Shown here piece after piece: positions 1-8,804 of a stretch of DNA of 14,316 nt. The notes under the pieces are model-generated. The model was not told the origin of the DNA. It saw nothing but the letters and a program-made list of their open reading frames with translations, and did no database searches. The position numbers were made by a program, and so were the translations under genes. Numbering within the stretch: position 1 is the stretch's first letter; every line of letters starts with the position of its first letter. The stretch is from the NCBI GenBank assembly GCA_046590885.1, contig JBKJTS010000219.1, positions 1-14,316 on the forward strand, in the 5' to 3' direction. This DNA comes from Ga0077554 sp046590885. Lineage in GTDB: Bacteria; Pseudomonadota; Gammaproteobacteria; Ga0077554; Ga007554.

Positions 1-1631
1 CATTCCAGCACGTCATTGCAGGCACGTTTATCCTGGAACAGTGCCGGATTCAAACCCAGCGTATTCGCCAATGTAGACCAATGCTCCGCATTAAGCACCA
101 CCAATGCAGCCAGATAAGGCCGGCCCTCACCAATCACCATGACTTGCTCAACAAGAGGGTCCAGCGCGATCGCCATTTCCATATCGGCAGGCGGTACTTT
201 TTCGCCATTAGCCATGACGATAATATCTTTAAGCCGACCAGTGATATAAATATGATTATTTTCGATGCGCGCCTTGTCGCCGGTGTGCAACCATCCTTCG
301 GCATCAATTATTTTGGTGGTGGCTTCAGGGTTATCCCAGTAGCCTAACATGACACTAGCACTCTTGGTTAACAACTCGTCGTTGTCACCAATACGCACTT
401 GTATACCCTGCAGTGGCGACCCAACACCCACCGGGTCATTATCATCGAGTCGATTGCCACTGATTACGGGGCTAGTCTCAGTAAGGCCATAACCCAGAGT
501 CAGCGGCAATCCAAACCCGAGAAATACTTTGGCAATCGGCATTGACAGCGGCGCGCCACCACACACCGCCAGGCGTACACGCCCACCTAATTTTGCCATG
601 ACTTTGCTGGCCACCAATTTATTCAACACTGGCCATAACCAATGGCTAAGGCGATTGGGCCCGCGCCCCTGCAGGTATTGAAAACGTGACCAGCCGACTT
701 CAACCGCCAGATTAAACAGTTTTTGCGCCATCGGTGATTTTGCATCAATCTGCGCCTTGATCTTGCCATAGACCCTTTCGAAAATACGTGGCACGGACAC
801 TAGAGCCGTGGGGCGCAGCGTCAACAGATCTTCAGCAAGCACCGGAATGCCACGCGCATACGCTACGGTGGCGCCGCCCATCATGGGCGCATAATAACCC
901 ACAGTACGCTCAAAGGTGTGGCATAGCGGCAAGAATGATAAAAATAAATCATCGGTATAGGCAGGAAATCCTGCTGCACATGCAGCAACATTTGCCAGAA
1001 TATTGTTATGGCTGAGCATTACGCCTTTAGGGCGACCGGTGGTTCCCGACGTATAGACAATGGTAGCAAGCGCATCGGGAGCAGCGTCACGCGCAAGCAA
1101 TTCTCCACCCATCTCAGGCAACCAGTCTACGAGTGTTTTCAGACGGGGCTCATGTACATCTGCGATCGGCTGCAAGCTGACAATGCGCAATAAACCATGT
1201 ATCTGTTTTTTTATTTCTGGGGAAACTTCTGACAGGTTACGCCAATGTTCTGCGCCCTCAATAACCAGCAAACGCACGCCAGCATTTTGCACAATATAGG
1301 CAATATTTTCGGCGCGATCGTTGGGGTAAAGCGGCACCACCACCAGTCCCAAACCTAACGCAGCCTGCTCCAGCATCACCCATTCACGGCAATTGCGCAG
1401 CAACATCGCCACCCGCTCACCGGGCTGCAGTCCTTCACGTAGTAATGCATATTGCCAGCGCGCAACCGAGGCGGCCATTTCTATCCATGAGGTGTCTTTC
1501 CACGACTTGCTGGACTCCTCAAAATAACGATATGCAATCGCATTGGGGCTGCGTCTGACACGTTCGCGAAAGAGCCCGGCCAAGGTGCGGGCTGTTTCAA
1601 AGGGGATTATATCAATAGTATGATTAGTCAC
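1..1631 (-). CDS. Long-chain acyl-CoA synthetase (AMP-forming), C-terminus cut by window edge
   Basis: This enzyme activates long-chain fatty acids to acyl-CoA through an acyl-adenylate and so feeds the beta-oxidation genes just upstream. About 543 residues are readable before the frame leaves the left edge; members of this FadD15/FAA1-like group are usually around 600 residues. Visible landmarks are the P-loop-like YTSGTTGRPKG at about residues 193-203, the adenylate-binding YGLTET at 381-386, GWLHTGD at 446-452, and the hinge region ITGRLKDIIVMANGEKVPP. The catalytic lysine near the C-terminus lies outside the window. The chosen start is GTG at 1631: an in-frame TGA precedes it immediately, and the next in-frame ATG is about 50 residues into conserved sequence. 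It starts 4 nt after the stop of the hydratase/dehydrogenase gene and has only a weak ribosome binding site, which suggests translational coupling. The family is clear; chain-length preference is not visible. Confidence 0.93.
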   Translation of the reverse strand, partial: MTNHTIDIIPFETARTLAGLFRERVRRSPNAIAYRYFEESSKSWKDTSWIEMAASVARWQYALLREGLQPGERVAMLLRNCREWVMLEQAALGLGLVVVPLYPNDRAENIAYIVQNAGVRLLVIEGAEHWRNLSEVSPEIKKQIHGLLRIVSLQPIADVHEPRLKTLVDWLPEMGGELLARDAAPDALATIVYTSGTTGRPKGVMLSHNNILANVAACAAGFPAYTDDLFLSFLPLCHTFERTVGYYAPMMGGATVAYARGIPVLAEDLLTLRPTALVSVPRIFERVYGKIKAQIDAKSPMAQKLFNLAVEVGWSRFQYLQGRGPNRLSHWLWPVLNKLVASKVMAKLGGRVRLAVCGGAPLSMPIAKVFLGFGLPLTLGYGLTETSPVISGNRLDDNDPVGVGSPLQGIQVRIGDNDELLTKSASVMLGYWDNPEATTKIIDAEGWLHTGDKARIENNHIYITGRLKDIIVMANGEKVPPADMEMAIALDPLVEQVMVIGEGRPYLAALVVLNAEHWSTLANTLGLNPALFQDKRACNDVLE

Positions 1632-1635
1632 TCAC

Positions 1636-3681
1636 TTACAATTCCGCCCATTCTGCATCGGCCATAAAACGCTTGCCGTAATGTTGTTCCAGCTCCTGCA
1701 GTTTTCTTCGCTGGATTTCGACACCGGATTCCTGCACATAATTGATTGGCCCACCCCGGAACGGCGCAAAGCCAGTGCCAAAAATAACACCCGCATCCAG
1801 CAGAGCTGCATCAGTCACTACACCTTCACGCAAACACGCAGCGGCCTCATTTAATAAACGCAGCATCAGTCGCTCGGCAATATCCGCCGGCGGTATATAA
1901 CCGGGTTTGCTACGCGGAATCTGCGGTTTGTCGCCATGATAAGTATAAAATCCTTGTCCACTCTTTACCCCTAATCGGCCGGCACTTACCAGTTCACGCA
2001 AGCGCGGCGGCACGTCTACATTCAAACTCTGTGATAATATTTCTGCCACAGATAAACAAATATCCAGACCCACCGTATCGGCGAGGCGGATCGGCCCCAT
2101 CGGCATACCAAAATCCAGCGCCGCTTTATCTATTATGGCCGCCGGGATACCTTCCCATTCCATGATGACAGCTTCCAGCAGATAGGGCATGAGAACGCGA
2201 TTCACCAGAAAGCCCGGCGAACTCTTGACCGGCAAGGGCAAACGATCAATATGCCGTACAAATGCAGCCGCCTGCCGCGCTACTACAGGATCGGTAATGG
2301 AACTGCTGACCACTTCCACCAGTTGCATTTGCGCAACCGGATTAAAAAAGTGTATGCCCACCAGGTGACTAGGCTTTGCCAAGGCTTCACTCAAAATCTC
2401 CAACGGAATACTGGAGGTATTGGTGGCCAGTAAAGCGCCTGCTTTCATTTTTGGTTCAATCTCACGATACAGTGCCTGCTTCGCTAGAATATCTTCAAAA
2501 ATTGCTTCAATCACCACATCGGCATGACTAACGCCCACACCTTTGTCATCTGGAATCAGGCGATCCATAGCCGCCTGCACCAGGCGTGACTGCTTAAAAC
2601 GTTTTTTAAACAGCGCATGCGCACGCTTGATAACTTTTGCCAAGGCATCATGGCGTGTATCCTGCACCGTAACACGCATACCTTGCAAGGCACACCAGAT
2701 AGCAATATCACCACCCATCACACCGCCGCCAATGACATGCACATGGCGTGGCGCGATCAGTTCTTTCTTGCCGAGTGATTTAAGGCGTTCCTGCAAGAAA
2801 AACACACGCACCAGATTATGTGCAGTTTGACCCAAAACAAAACGCGCTACTGATAACGCCTCTTCTTCCATCATTTTTACTGGATCATCAGCGTGCTTCA
2901 CCCACAGATCTATGAGCGCATAAGGTGCAGGGTAATGCGCCTCGCTGACTTTTTCTGCAACGCGATGACGCATTGCGCCTGCCAATATATTTCTTATCAC
3001 ACCTTTGTTGGTCAATGATTGAATAAAACCAAGATGATGGGGTGCCGGCATATTCATGATCACAGAGATTGCAGCACGCTTGAGGTGGCGCGCTGGCACT
3101 GCATAATCTATTAAACCTATTTTTTTTGCCGTACGCGCATCTATGGTTTTTCCGGTCAACATCAAATCCATCGCTGCCGGAGCGCCAATCAGCGGCGGTA
3201 AGCGTACCGTACCACCGAATCCTGGATGAATACCCAATTTAACTTCAGGCAGGCCTAAGCGTGTACGCGGATCTTCATCGGCGACGCGATAACGACACGC
3301 CAGTGCCAACTCCATGCCACCACCCAGGCAAAAACCTTGGATTAGGGCTACTGTGGGGCATTTCAATTCTGCCAAACGCTGCATGGCCCGCTGCCCGCGC
3401 CGTAGCAACACCAAGGCCTCAGAGATTTCTTTCAGATCCAAAAATTCTTTGACATCGGCACCCGCAACAAAACCATTAGGCTTGTCTGAAAGGACAATCA
3501 CACCACGTGGCAGTGCATAAGCCAATCTTTCCAGAATCTCATTCAGTTCATCTAACACCTCAGATGAAAGTACGTTGGTATTACTTCCGGCGACGTCAAT
3601 ATGGAGCCACACAATAGCGTCATTATCACGCTCGACATGCCAGTGCTTGTAAGTAGCGGGTGAGTCTGCTGGTTGGCTCAT
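1636..3681 (-). CDS. fadJ: Bifunctional enoyl-CoA hydratase / 3-hydroxyacyl-CoA dehydrogenase (FadJ/FadB alpha subunit)
   Basis: This protein carries out the hydration and NAD-dependent oxidation steps of beta-oxidation, normally in complex with the thiolase encoded just upstream. Its 681 residues show an N-terminal crotonase domain with the oxyanion loop GFVAGADVKEF (70-80) and the two catalytic glutamates E124 (in GGGME) and E146 (in GLPEV). A Rossmann fold follows with GGGVMGG at 318-324, then TNTSSIPLE (420-428) and catalytic H444 in HFFNP with E456. The C-terminal dehydrogenase repeats end with the typical FGTGFAPFRGGP. I chose the ATG at 3681 because AAGGGAG stands 8 nt before it; the longer frame up to 3741 adds 20 unconserved residues overlapping the thiolase end. 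The gap after the thiolase stop is 5 nt. The fadJ symbol rests on thiolase-first gene order; FadB-like is equally acceptable for function. Confidence 0.95.
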   Translation of the reverse strand: MSQPADSPATYKHWHVERDNDAIVWLHIDVAGSNTNVLSSEVLDELNEILERLAYALPRGVIVLSDKPNGFVAGADVKEFLDLKEISEALVLLRRGQRAMQRLAELKCPTVALIQGFCLGGGMELALACRYRVADEDPRTRLGLPEVKLGIHPGFGGTVRLPPLIGAPAAMDLMLTGKTIDARTAKKIGLIDYAVPARHLKRAAISVIMNMPAPHHLGFIQSLTNKGVIRNILAGAMRHRVAEKVSEAHYPAPYALIDLWVKHADDPVKMMEEEALSVARFVLGQTAHNLVRVFFLQERLKSLGKKELIAPRHVHVIGGGVMGGDIAIWCALQGMRVTVQDTRHDALAKVIKRAHALFKKRFKQSRLVQAAMDRLIPDDKGVGVSHADVVIEAIFEDILAKQALYREIEPKMKAGALLATNTSSIPLEILSEALAKPSHLVGIHFFNPVAQMQLVEVVSSSITDPVVARQAAAFVRHIDRLPLPVKSSPGFLVNRVLMPYLLEAVIMEWEGIPAAIIDKAALDFGMPMGPIRLADTVGLDICLSVAEILSQSLNVDVPPRLRELVSAGRLGVKSGQGFYTYHGDKPQIPRSKPGYIPPADIAERLMLRLLNEAAACLREGVVTDAALLDAGVIFGTGFAPFRGGPINYVQESGVEIQRRKLQELEQHYGKRFMADAEWAEL

Positions 3682-3686
3682 CGAAA

Positions 3687-5072
3687 TCACTCCCTTCCAC
3701 TTTCGACTAACATGGCACCACCCTGACCACCGCCAATACATAAACTGGCTATACCCCGCCGGGTATTGGTTCGTTTCAGGACATTTAGCAAGTGCAATAC
3801 AATGCGTGCGCCACTGGCGCCAACTGGGTGTCCGAGACTTACACCGCCGCCGTCAACATTCAATCTGGCGAGGTCGATCTCACCCAATGCATGATCGAGT
3901 CCTAACTCTGTGCGGCAATAATCAACATCTTTCCACGCCTCCAGACATGCCAATACCTGGGCAGCAAAAGCTTCATTGATTTCCCAGTAGTCTATATCCT
4001 GAATTGCAAGACCATGACGCTGCATGATTGGCGCCATGGAATGTGCGGGGCCTAAGCCCATTTGCGCGGGTTCCAGGCCTGCCCACTGAATATCAATAAT
4101 CCGCCCCAATATTGGCAGTTTATATTTTTCAACAGCCTCCGCACTGGCTAGAATCAGTAACGCGGCGCCATCCGTAATCTGTGCGCTGTTACCCGCCGTA
4201 ACATTACCAAATTGACGATCGAATACCGGTTTGAGTTTGGCCATTTTTGCCATATCCGCATCATGATCTTGACCACGCCTTAGTCCATCATCATGCTCAT
4301 ATGCATGGCCCTGGGTATCGTAAAGGGTTTCTATTTCATCCAGCAATTTGTCATCTTGCGCTTGAGCAAGCCGGCGATGGCTTTCCAGCGCAAAGGCATC
4401 CATGCGTTCACGGCTGATATTAAAGCGATGCGCGAGATTTTCAGCAGTCTGGCCCATGGACAAGCCGACGACAGGATCGGTAAGGCCGCGCAACAAACCA
4501 ATGATGGGCTTGAAATTCCCAGCGCGCAATTTACTTAATGCCGCCAGTCGCGAACCAAAATTACGTGCGGCACTCCACTCACCCAGCCACGCTACCATGT
4601 CATTATTGAGCAATACGGGGGCATGGCTCATTGCCTCTACACCACCCGCAAGAATCAAATGAGCGCGCCCTGACGCAATACTGCGCGCTGCACAATCCAG
4701 TGCCTGCAATCCAGAGGCACAATTACGCTGCACCGTCCACGCCGGGACATGTTTGCCACACCCCAGCCGCAGCGCAACCACGCGAGCGATATTTACTTCA
4801 TCGGGCCCGGGCATGACGCAGCCGAGAATGACTTCATCGAAATCACTGGACGGAAAGTTTTGGCGCGCTAATAAAGGACGGCCCACACCGATGGCAAGAT
4901 CAGCCGCTGGAAAAGGTCCCGGCTTGCCTTTTGCCTTTATCTGTGGCGCGCGGCTACCGTCAATTACATATACCGTTTTGCCGGTTTGGCCGGTTTGACT
5001 GGCCTGATCGGATCGACCGGCCTGACCAGTTCGGCCGGAGCCGTTTGTTGGGCTATTTTTTCCGTTGGCCAT
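3687..5072 (-). CDS. fadI: Acetyl-CoA C-acyltransferase (thiolase, FadI-like) with low-complexity N-terminal extension
   Basis: This is the 3-ketoacyl-CoA thiolase that releases acetyl-CoA in the last step of beta-oxidation. Of 461 residues, the active-site cysteine is C118 in RNCASGLQALD. NEAFAAQ is at 366-372, GGGVSLGHPVG at 408-418 includes catalytic H415, and C445 lies in CIGGGQGGAM. The length and the insertion before MGQTAENLA fit the long FadI type (about 430 residues) better than FadA (about 390). The recognisable domain begins near residue 33 (TVYVIDGSRAPQIK). The first 32 residues are rich in Gly, Gln, Ser and Thr and come from repetitive DNA that also encodes the FadE tail. The ATG at 5072 is supported by GGGAG 8 nt upstream, the same strong ribosome binding site as the next gene, and no ATG stands closer to the domain. 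The symbol is by architecture and gene order, not by phylogeny. Confidence 0.94.
   Translation of the reverse strand: MANGKNSPTNGSGRTGQAGRSDQASQTGQTGKTVYVIDGSRAPQIKAKGKPGPFPAADLAIGVGRPLLARQNFPSSDFDEVILGCVMPGPDEVNIARVVALRLGCGKHVPAWTVQRNCASGLQALDCAARSIASGRAHLILAGGVEAMSHAPVLLNNDMVAWLGEWSAARNFGSRLAALSKLRAGNFKPIIGLLRGLTDPVVGLSMGQTAENLAHRFNISRERMDAFALESHRRLAQAQDDKLLDEIETLYDTQGHAYEHDDGLRRGQDHDADMAKMAKLKPVFDRQFGNVTAGNSAQITDGAALLILASAEAVEKYKLPILGRIIDIQWAGLEPAQMGLGPAHSMAPIMQRHGLAIQDIDYWEINEAFAAQVLACLEAWKDVDYCRTELGLDHALGEIDLARLNVDGGGVSLGHPVGASGARIVLHLLNVLKRTNTRRGIASLCIGGGQGGAMLVESGRE
4964..5072 (-). repeat. Degenerate tandem repeat in the fadE/thiolase overlap, coding in two frames
   Basis: On the minus strand this stretch contains two imperfect 18-bp units beginning CAGGCC(G/A)GTC, followed by CAAACCGGC twice in succession and a further partial unit. 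It encodes a Pro/Lys/Val/Arg-rich tail in the fadE frame (including VRPVDPIRPVKPAKPAK) and a Gly/Gln/Ser/Thr-rich leader in the thiolase frame (including RTGQAGRSDQASQTGQTG). Both protein segments lie outside the conserved domains. The repeats are visible directly; that the overlap grew by slippage is inference. Confidence 0.7.
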
Positions 5073-7510
5073 TCAACTTTCTCCCTTCGCCAGTAGTCTT
5101 GCGTGAAATCATCTACTTTAATCACTTCTCTGCGCGCGGCAATGGCATCATACATCAATTGCGCTTCTTCTTCCGTAATAACCCCCAGCTTGAGTCCCGC
5201 CTGTACACGCGGTGTTTCATCATTACCAATGTATCCACCTGGCCCAAGGCCGATGCGTAATTTCTTTTCTGTGACCTCTGCGGCAATCGCTTTGCTTAAC
5301 GCATCTTCCAGACGGCCCAATGGTTCATCAAGCGCGGTGGGGACATACAAACCTGCGGTTAAACGATCACGCGATTCTGAAGGTTGCAGCAGTACACCTG
5401 CCACTGTATGACCCAATGCATCCGCTGGTACAGCATATGGTTTACCCAGGGGGAATATCAGCCAGCGCAATATCCACGCTACCGGTCGACTTGGTAAATT
5501 ATGCAATATTCCATCCAGTGCATTCTGAATGTTACATAAGGCATCCTGACACGCCCAATGCACCATCGGCAGATCACTGCTGGGTCGACCCTGACTGACA
5601 AAGCGCTTCAGCACGGTGGATGCAAGATACAAATGACTCAATGCATCAGCCAGCCGCCCTGAGATTTTTTCTCGGCGCTTCAAGGAACCACCCGCCACCA
5701 GCATGGCCGCATCGGCCGCCAAGGCAAACGCCGCGCTCATACGGGTTAACTGTTTATAGTAACGTTCTTCCGGGCCGGACACTGGCACAAACACAAAGCG
5801 CGCACCACTGATGCCCTGCAAGAATGCGCCGGCGGCATTGCTCATGGTAAAACCTATGTGGCTGAATAATGCCGCATCAAACTTCAGGGAAGCCTGATAC
5901 GCATCAGGTTCTGTTGCCGCCTGCATTTCCTTGATAATATATGGATGACAGCGTATTGCACCCTGGCCAAAAATAATTAAACTGCGGGTAAGAATATTGG
6001 CGCCTTCAACGGTGATGCCAATCGGAATGGATTGATAGATACGTCCCAGCAAATTGCGCGGCCCCATGCAGATGCCGCTTCCCCCCTGTATATCCATCGC
6101 ATCATTAACTACCTTTCTCATGCATTCTGTCAGATGATATTTGACGATTGCCGATACTACAGAAGGTTTCTCGCCCAGATCTATCGCGCCTGCAGTCATG
6201 GTGCGCGCCGCATCCATCATATAAGTGTAACCAGCCATGCGAGCCAGCACTTCTTCTACACCTTCAAAGCGGCCGATGGAGGTCTTAAATTGTTTCCGGA
6301 CACGCGCATACGCGCCGGTGGCACGGCATCCCATCTTACCCGCCCCCGTTGCCAATGCCGGCAATGAAATTGAGCGCCCTGCCGCCAGACATTCCATCAA
6401 CATGCGCCACCCTTGGCCCGCACGCTTCGGCCCACCAATAATCCAACCCACCGGGATGAACACATCCTTGCCGCTGTTAGGCCCATTCTGAAAGGGAATG
6501 TTGAGGGGGAAATGCCGATTGCCAATAACAACACCTGCGGTCTTGACAGGAATTAAAGCGCAGGTAATACCCACATCACTTCTGTCTCCCAACAAGCGGT
6601 CAGGATCATAGAGCTTAAAGGCCAGGCCCAACACCGTCGCTACTGGTCCCAAGGTAATATACCGTTTGTCCCAGTTAAGACGTATGCCAATAATTTCTTT
6701 ACCCTCAAATTCACCGCGACACACGACTCCTGTGTCAGGCATTGAGCTGGCATCACTACCTGCCTCTGGTCCCGTCAACGCAAAACAGGGGACTTCTTCA
6801 CCGCAGGCTAATCGTGGCAAATAATAATTTTTTTGCTCGTCAGTACCATAATGCAGCAATAACTCGGCGGGGCCCAATGAATTAGGCACCATTACAGTCA
6901 CGGCGGCAGTGACACTGCGGCTGGAAATTTTCATGACTACTTCTGAATGGGCCAGTGCAGAAAATTCCAGACCACCGTATTGTTTCGGAATAATCATGCC
7001 AAAAAAACGATTATCCTTAATGAATTGCCAAACGTGTGGCGGCAGGTCGTGCAGCGCTTCGGTAATTTCCCAATCATTCAGCATATGGCACAATTCTTCA
7101 ACTGGCCCATCAAGAAAAGCTTGCTCCTCTACGCTGATCTGTGGCGTGGGAATAGTCAGTAACTTGATCCAGTCCGGATTGCCACTGAACAATTCACCAT
7201 CCCACCACACGGTACCTGCTTCCAGTGCGTCGCGTTCGGTTTTGGACATGGGCGGTAACGCAGTGCGAAATAACGGCAGCACCCGATTGCTAATCCATGC
7301 ACGACGCAGCTTGGGTACGTTGAGAAAAATGCTGGTGACAATAAAGGTAGACCAGAGTAACGCTATAACGGCAGGTGAAGGCGTATCAAGTACCGTCCAT
7401 AAAATGGGCACTCCGGAAACAATTACCGTTGCAATAATTAACGGCACCCGCATATACGCCAGTAAACCAATCATGACTACCAGCAATCCTAACCAAAAAA
7501 ATGACATCAT
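4964..7510 (-). CDS. fadE: Acyl-CoA dehydrogenase FadE, membrane-anchored
   Basis: This FAD enzyme catalyses the first oxidation of beta-oxidation, acyl-CoA to trans-2-enoyl-CoA, probably at the inner membrane. The N-terminus has two hydrophobic spans (about residues 12-44 and 51-71 counted from the upstream GTG). The dehydrogenase core follows with LTGPEAGSDAS (251-261), QGGSGICMG (481-489), and VEGAN, whose E508 stands where the catalytic base of acyl-CoA dehydrogenases lies. The C-terminal third is the bacterial FadE extension (DUF1974 type). Length is 848 residues, against 815 in E. coli. The start is uncertain: ATG at 7510 (GGAG 10 nt upstream, MMSFFW resembling known FadE starts) is preferred, but GTG at 7528, directly abutting the previous stop, is possible. 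After the usual end around VDDFTQDYW there is an extra tail of about 35 residues, rich in Pro, Lys, Val and Arg, overlapping the thiolase gene by 109 nt. Confidence 0.96.
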   Translation of the reverse strand: MMSFFWLGLLVVMIGLLAYMRVPLIIATVIVSGVPILWTVLDTPSPAVIALLWSTFIVTSIFLNVPKLRRAWISNRVLPLFRTALPPMSKTERDALEAGTVWWDGELFSGNPDWIKLLTIPTPQISVEEQAFLDGPVEELCHMLNDWEITEALHDLPPHVWQFIKDNRFFGMIIPKQYGGLEFSALAHSEVVMKISSRSVTAAVTVMVPNSLGPAELLLHYGTDEQKNYYLPRLACGEEVPCFALTGPEAGSDASSMPDTGVVCRGEFEGKEIIGIRLNWDKRYITLGPVATVLGLAFKLYDPDRLLGDRSDVGITCALIPVKTAGVVIGNRHFPLNIPFQNGPNSGKDVFIPVGWIIGGPKRAGQGWRMLMECLAAGRSISLPALATGAGKMGCRATGAYARVRKQFKTSIGRFEGVEEVLARMAGYTYMMDAARTMTAGAIDLGEKPSVVSAIVKYHLTECMRKVVNDAMDIQGGSGICMGPRNLLGRIYQSIPIGITVEGANILTRSLIIFGQGAIRCHPYIIKEMQAATEPDAYQASLKFDAALFSHIGFTMSNAAGAFLQGISGARFVFVPVSGPEERYYKQLTRMSAAFALAADAAMLVAGGSLKRREKISGRLADALSHLYLASTVLKRFVSQGRPSSDLPMVHWACQDALCNIQNALDGILHNLPSRPVAWILRWLIFPLGKPYAVPADALGHTVAGVLLQPSESRDRLTAGLYVPTALDEPLGRLEDALSKAIAAEVTEKKLRIGLGPGGYIGNDETPRVQAGLKLGVITEEEAQLMYDAIAARREVIKVDDFTQDYWRREKVEWPTEKIAQQTAPAELVRPVDPIRPVKPAKPAKRYM

Positions 7511-7528
7511 GTCCTGATCACTCCACAC

Positions 7529-8518
7529 TCATTCCTGGCGTACACCTAAAACAACTTTATGCTTCTTGAGGCGACGGGTTGCACCACGATGCCGGGCATG
7601 CATATGACGCCAGCTCAATGCATGCCGTGAAATATCGTCATCTTTCACATCATCTTTCATATGATAAGGCAAAATGGAATCTCGGGTAGCATTAGGAATG
7701 AAACATTCATGCTCATTATTACAGATCGTGCCGCGCTTCTCCCAGGGCAGATGGCGATAAGCACCGATCTCATCCAGAGCTACTGCAGAAAATTTTACGC
7801 TATCAAAATAAGGTGAATAATCAAAATCTCGCGGCGTACATAACCGTGGATTGCGCGGATAAAATAGCAATGCGCCATCATCACTGCAATGTACCACCGG
7901 CATGATTGGAAAATGCACCGAACCAAATGCCGCTGCAATCAGTGTGGAGCATATTGTGCGCTCAGACAAGCTTGTATTAATCTCAAACAATGTAGAACCT
8001 AAACGTCGTGGTAACCAGGAGTGTGGTGACATCCACCGCGCCAGATCAAACAATTGACGTATGTCGTACCGCATTCCCAGGTGACAAGCTGCAAACCGCA
8101 GCACCCGTGAAGCATCATCCGCTGATAAACCACGCGGCTGGCACACACGCATATTTACCCCCCGGTATTTACTGAGCGGCTCGATAATAATTCCTTGTCC
8201 AATTAATCCCTCGATGATTAGTGGCTCATCCAGACTTATCGACTTACCTTGGCTTTCCTGATAATGCCGCTGAATATTCTGCCGCAACACTGCATCGCCA
8301 ATTTCACAGAGGCGCCCAACATATAACGCCGAATGTGTCCACTGACTGTGCGTAATATTTTTTATAAACTGGCTAAGGCGGGTATTCCCCTCCACTAAAA
8401 TCACATCGGCCGGACGCAATGCTCTGCTCAATCGATCAAAGTCACACAGCGGCACCGCTGAAACATATTCCTCTTCGCGCAACCAGCCGATAAATTTCTC
8501 TGTCAGCCAGCCTAACAT
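7529..8518 (-). CDS. YiiX/YaeF-like permuted papain-fold (NlpC/P60 superfamily) protein, first gene of the fad operon
   Basis: This 329-residue protein has no signal peptide or membrane span that I can see. Residues 37-68 (ADVILVEGN through THSALYVG) match the start of the circularly permuted NlpC/P60 fold of the YaeF/YiiX/poxvirus G6R group (PF05708 type). In that group the catalytic His comes before the Cys: here H62 in THSALYVG, acidic E103 in IIEGLIGQG, and C190 in ERTICSTLIAAAF. Known relatives are amidases, peptidases or acyltransferases, including lipid-acting LRAT-like enzymes, so the substrate is not known here. The C-terminus is basic after an Asp/Lys-rich stretch (MKDDVKDDD). Start ATG 8518 has GAGGT 5 nt upstream. 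Its stop touches the alternative GTG start of fadE, so co-translation is likely. A role in freeing or transferring acyl chains for the downstream pathway is inference from position. Confidence 0.75.
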   Translation of the reverse strand: MLGWLTEKFIGWLREEEYVSAVPLCDFDRLSRALRPADVILVEGNTRLSQFIKNITHSQWTHSALYVGRLCEIGDAVLRQNIQRHYQESQGKSISLDEPLIIEGLIGQGIIIEPLSKYRGVNMRVCQPRGLSADDASRVLRFAACHLGMRYDIRQLFDLARWMSPHSWLPRRLGSTLFEINTSLSERTICSTLIAAAFGSVHFPIMPVVHCSDDGALLFYPRNPRLCTPRDFDYSPYFDSVKFSAVALDEIGAYRHLPWEKRGTICNNEHECFIPNATRDSILPYHMKDDVKDDDISRHALSWRHMHARHRGATRRLKKHKVVLGVRQE

Positions 8519-8804
8519 GCTTACCTCGTCGCCTTAAAATATATACACTGAGTGAACTACACCAGATAAGCAGCGTGTGCCTACCCTTACTTATTATCGG
8601 CAAAATGCACCTTTTCCTGAACCCAAAACCATACTTGAGAACCATTTTTCATGTAGAAGAAGAAAATCATGAGATGCATTGTGTTAAATAAAAAATTGTT
8701 TTATGATTCATAAGGTTAAATTTAATAAATCTTTACGGCTAACTCCTACATAGAAATGGTGAGCCACTACCTTATCTATTTCACGTTTTATTCCGACACA
8801 TATC
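8519..8804. promoter_or_regulatory. Divergent intergenic region between the fad operon and murI
   Basis: These 286 bp are AT-rich compared with the flanking genes and must hold the promoters for both directions if, as the layout suggests, the fad operon starts at 8518. I see no convincing consensus sigma-70 promoter for the fad side. On the murI side TTGTTT at 8696-8701 and TTTAAT at 8721-8726 are separated by 19 bp, a weak candidate only. No open reading frame here is worth calling. Confidence 0.5.
8701..8713. promoter_or_regulatory. 13-bp palindrome TTATGA-T-TCATAA, possible operator
   Basis: Two perfect 6-bp arms around a single central base lie in the divergent region, overlapping the weak murI-side promoter candidate. 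A regulator site for either direction is plausible by position. The sequence does not match a FadR, PsrA or Fur site well enough for me to name a regulator. Confidence 0.25.

Noticed and set aside
3681..3741. Longer hydratase/dehydrogenase starting at 3741
   Set aside because: The additional 20 residues are Trp-rich, unconserved and overlap the thiolase end, while the ATG at 3681 has a strong AAGGGAG site.
6909..7517. 202-residue open frame on the plus strand
   Set aside because: It lies wholly antisense to the well-supported fadE N-terminal half, has no recognisable domain and a composition typical of a shadow frame.
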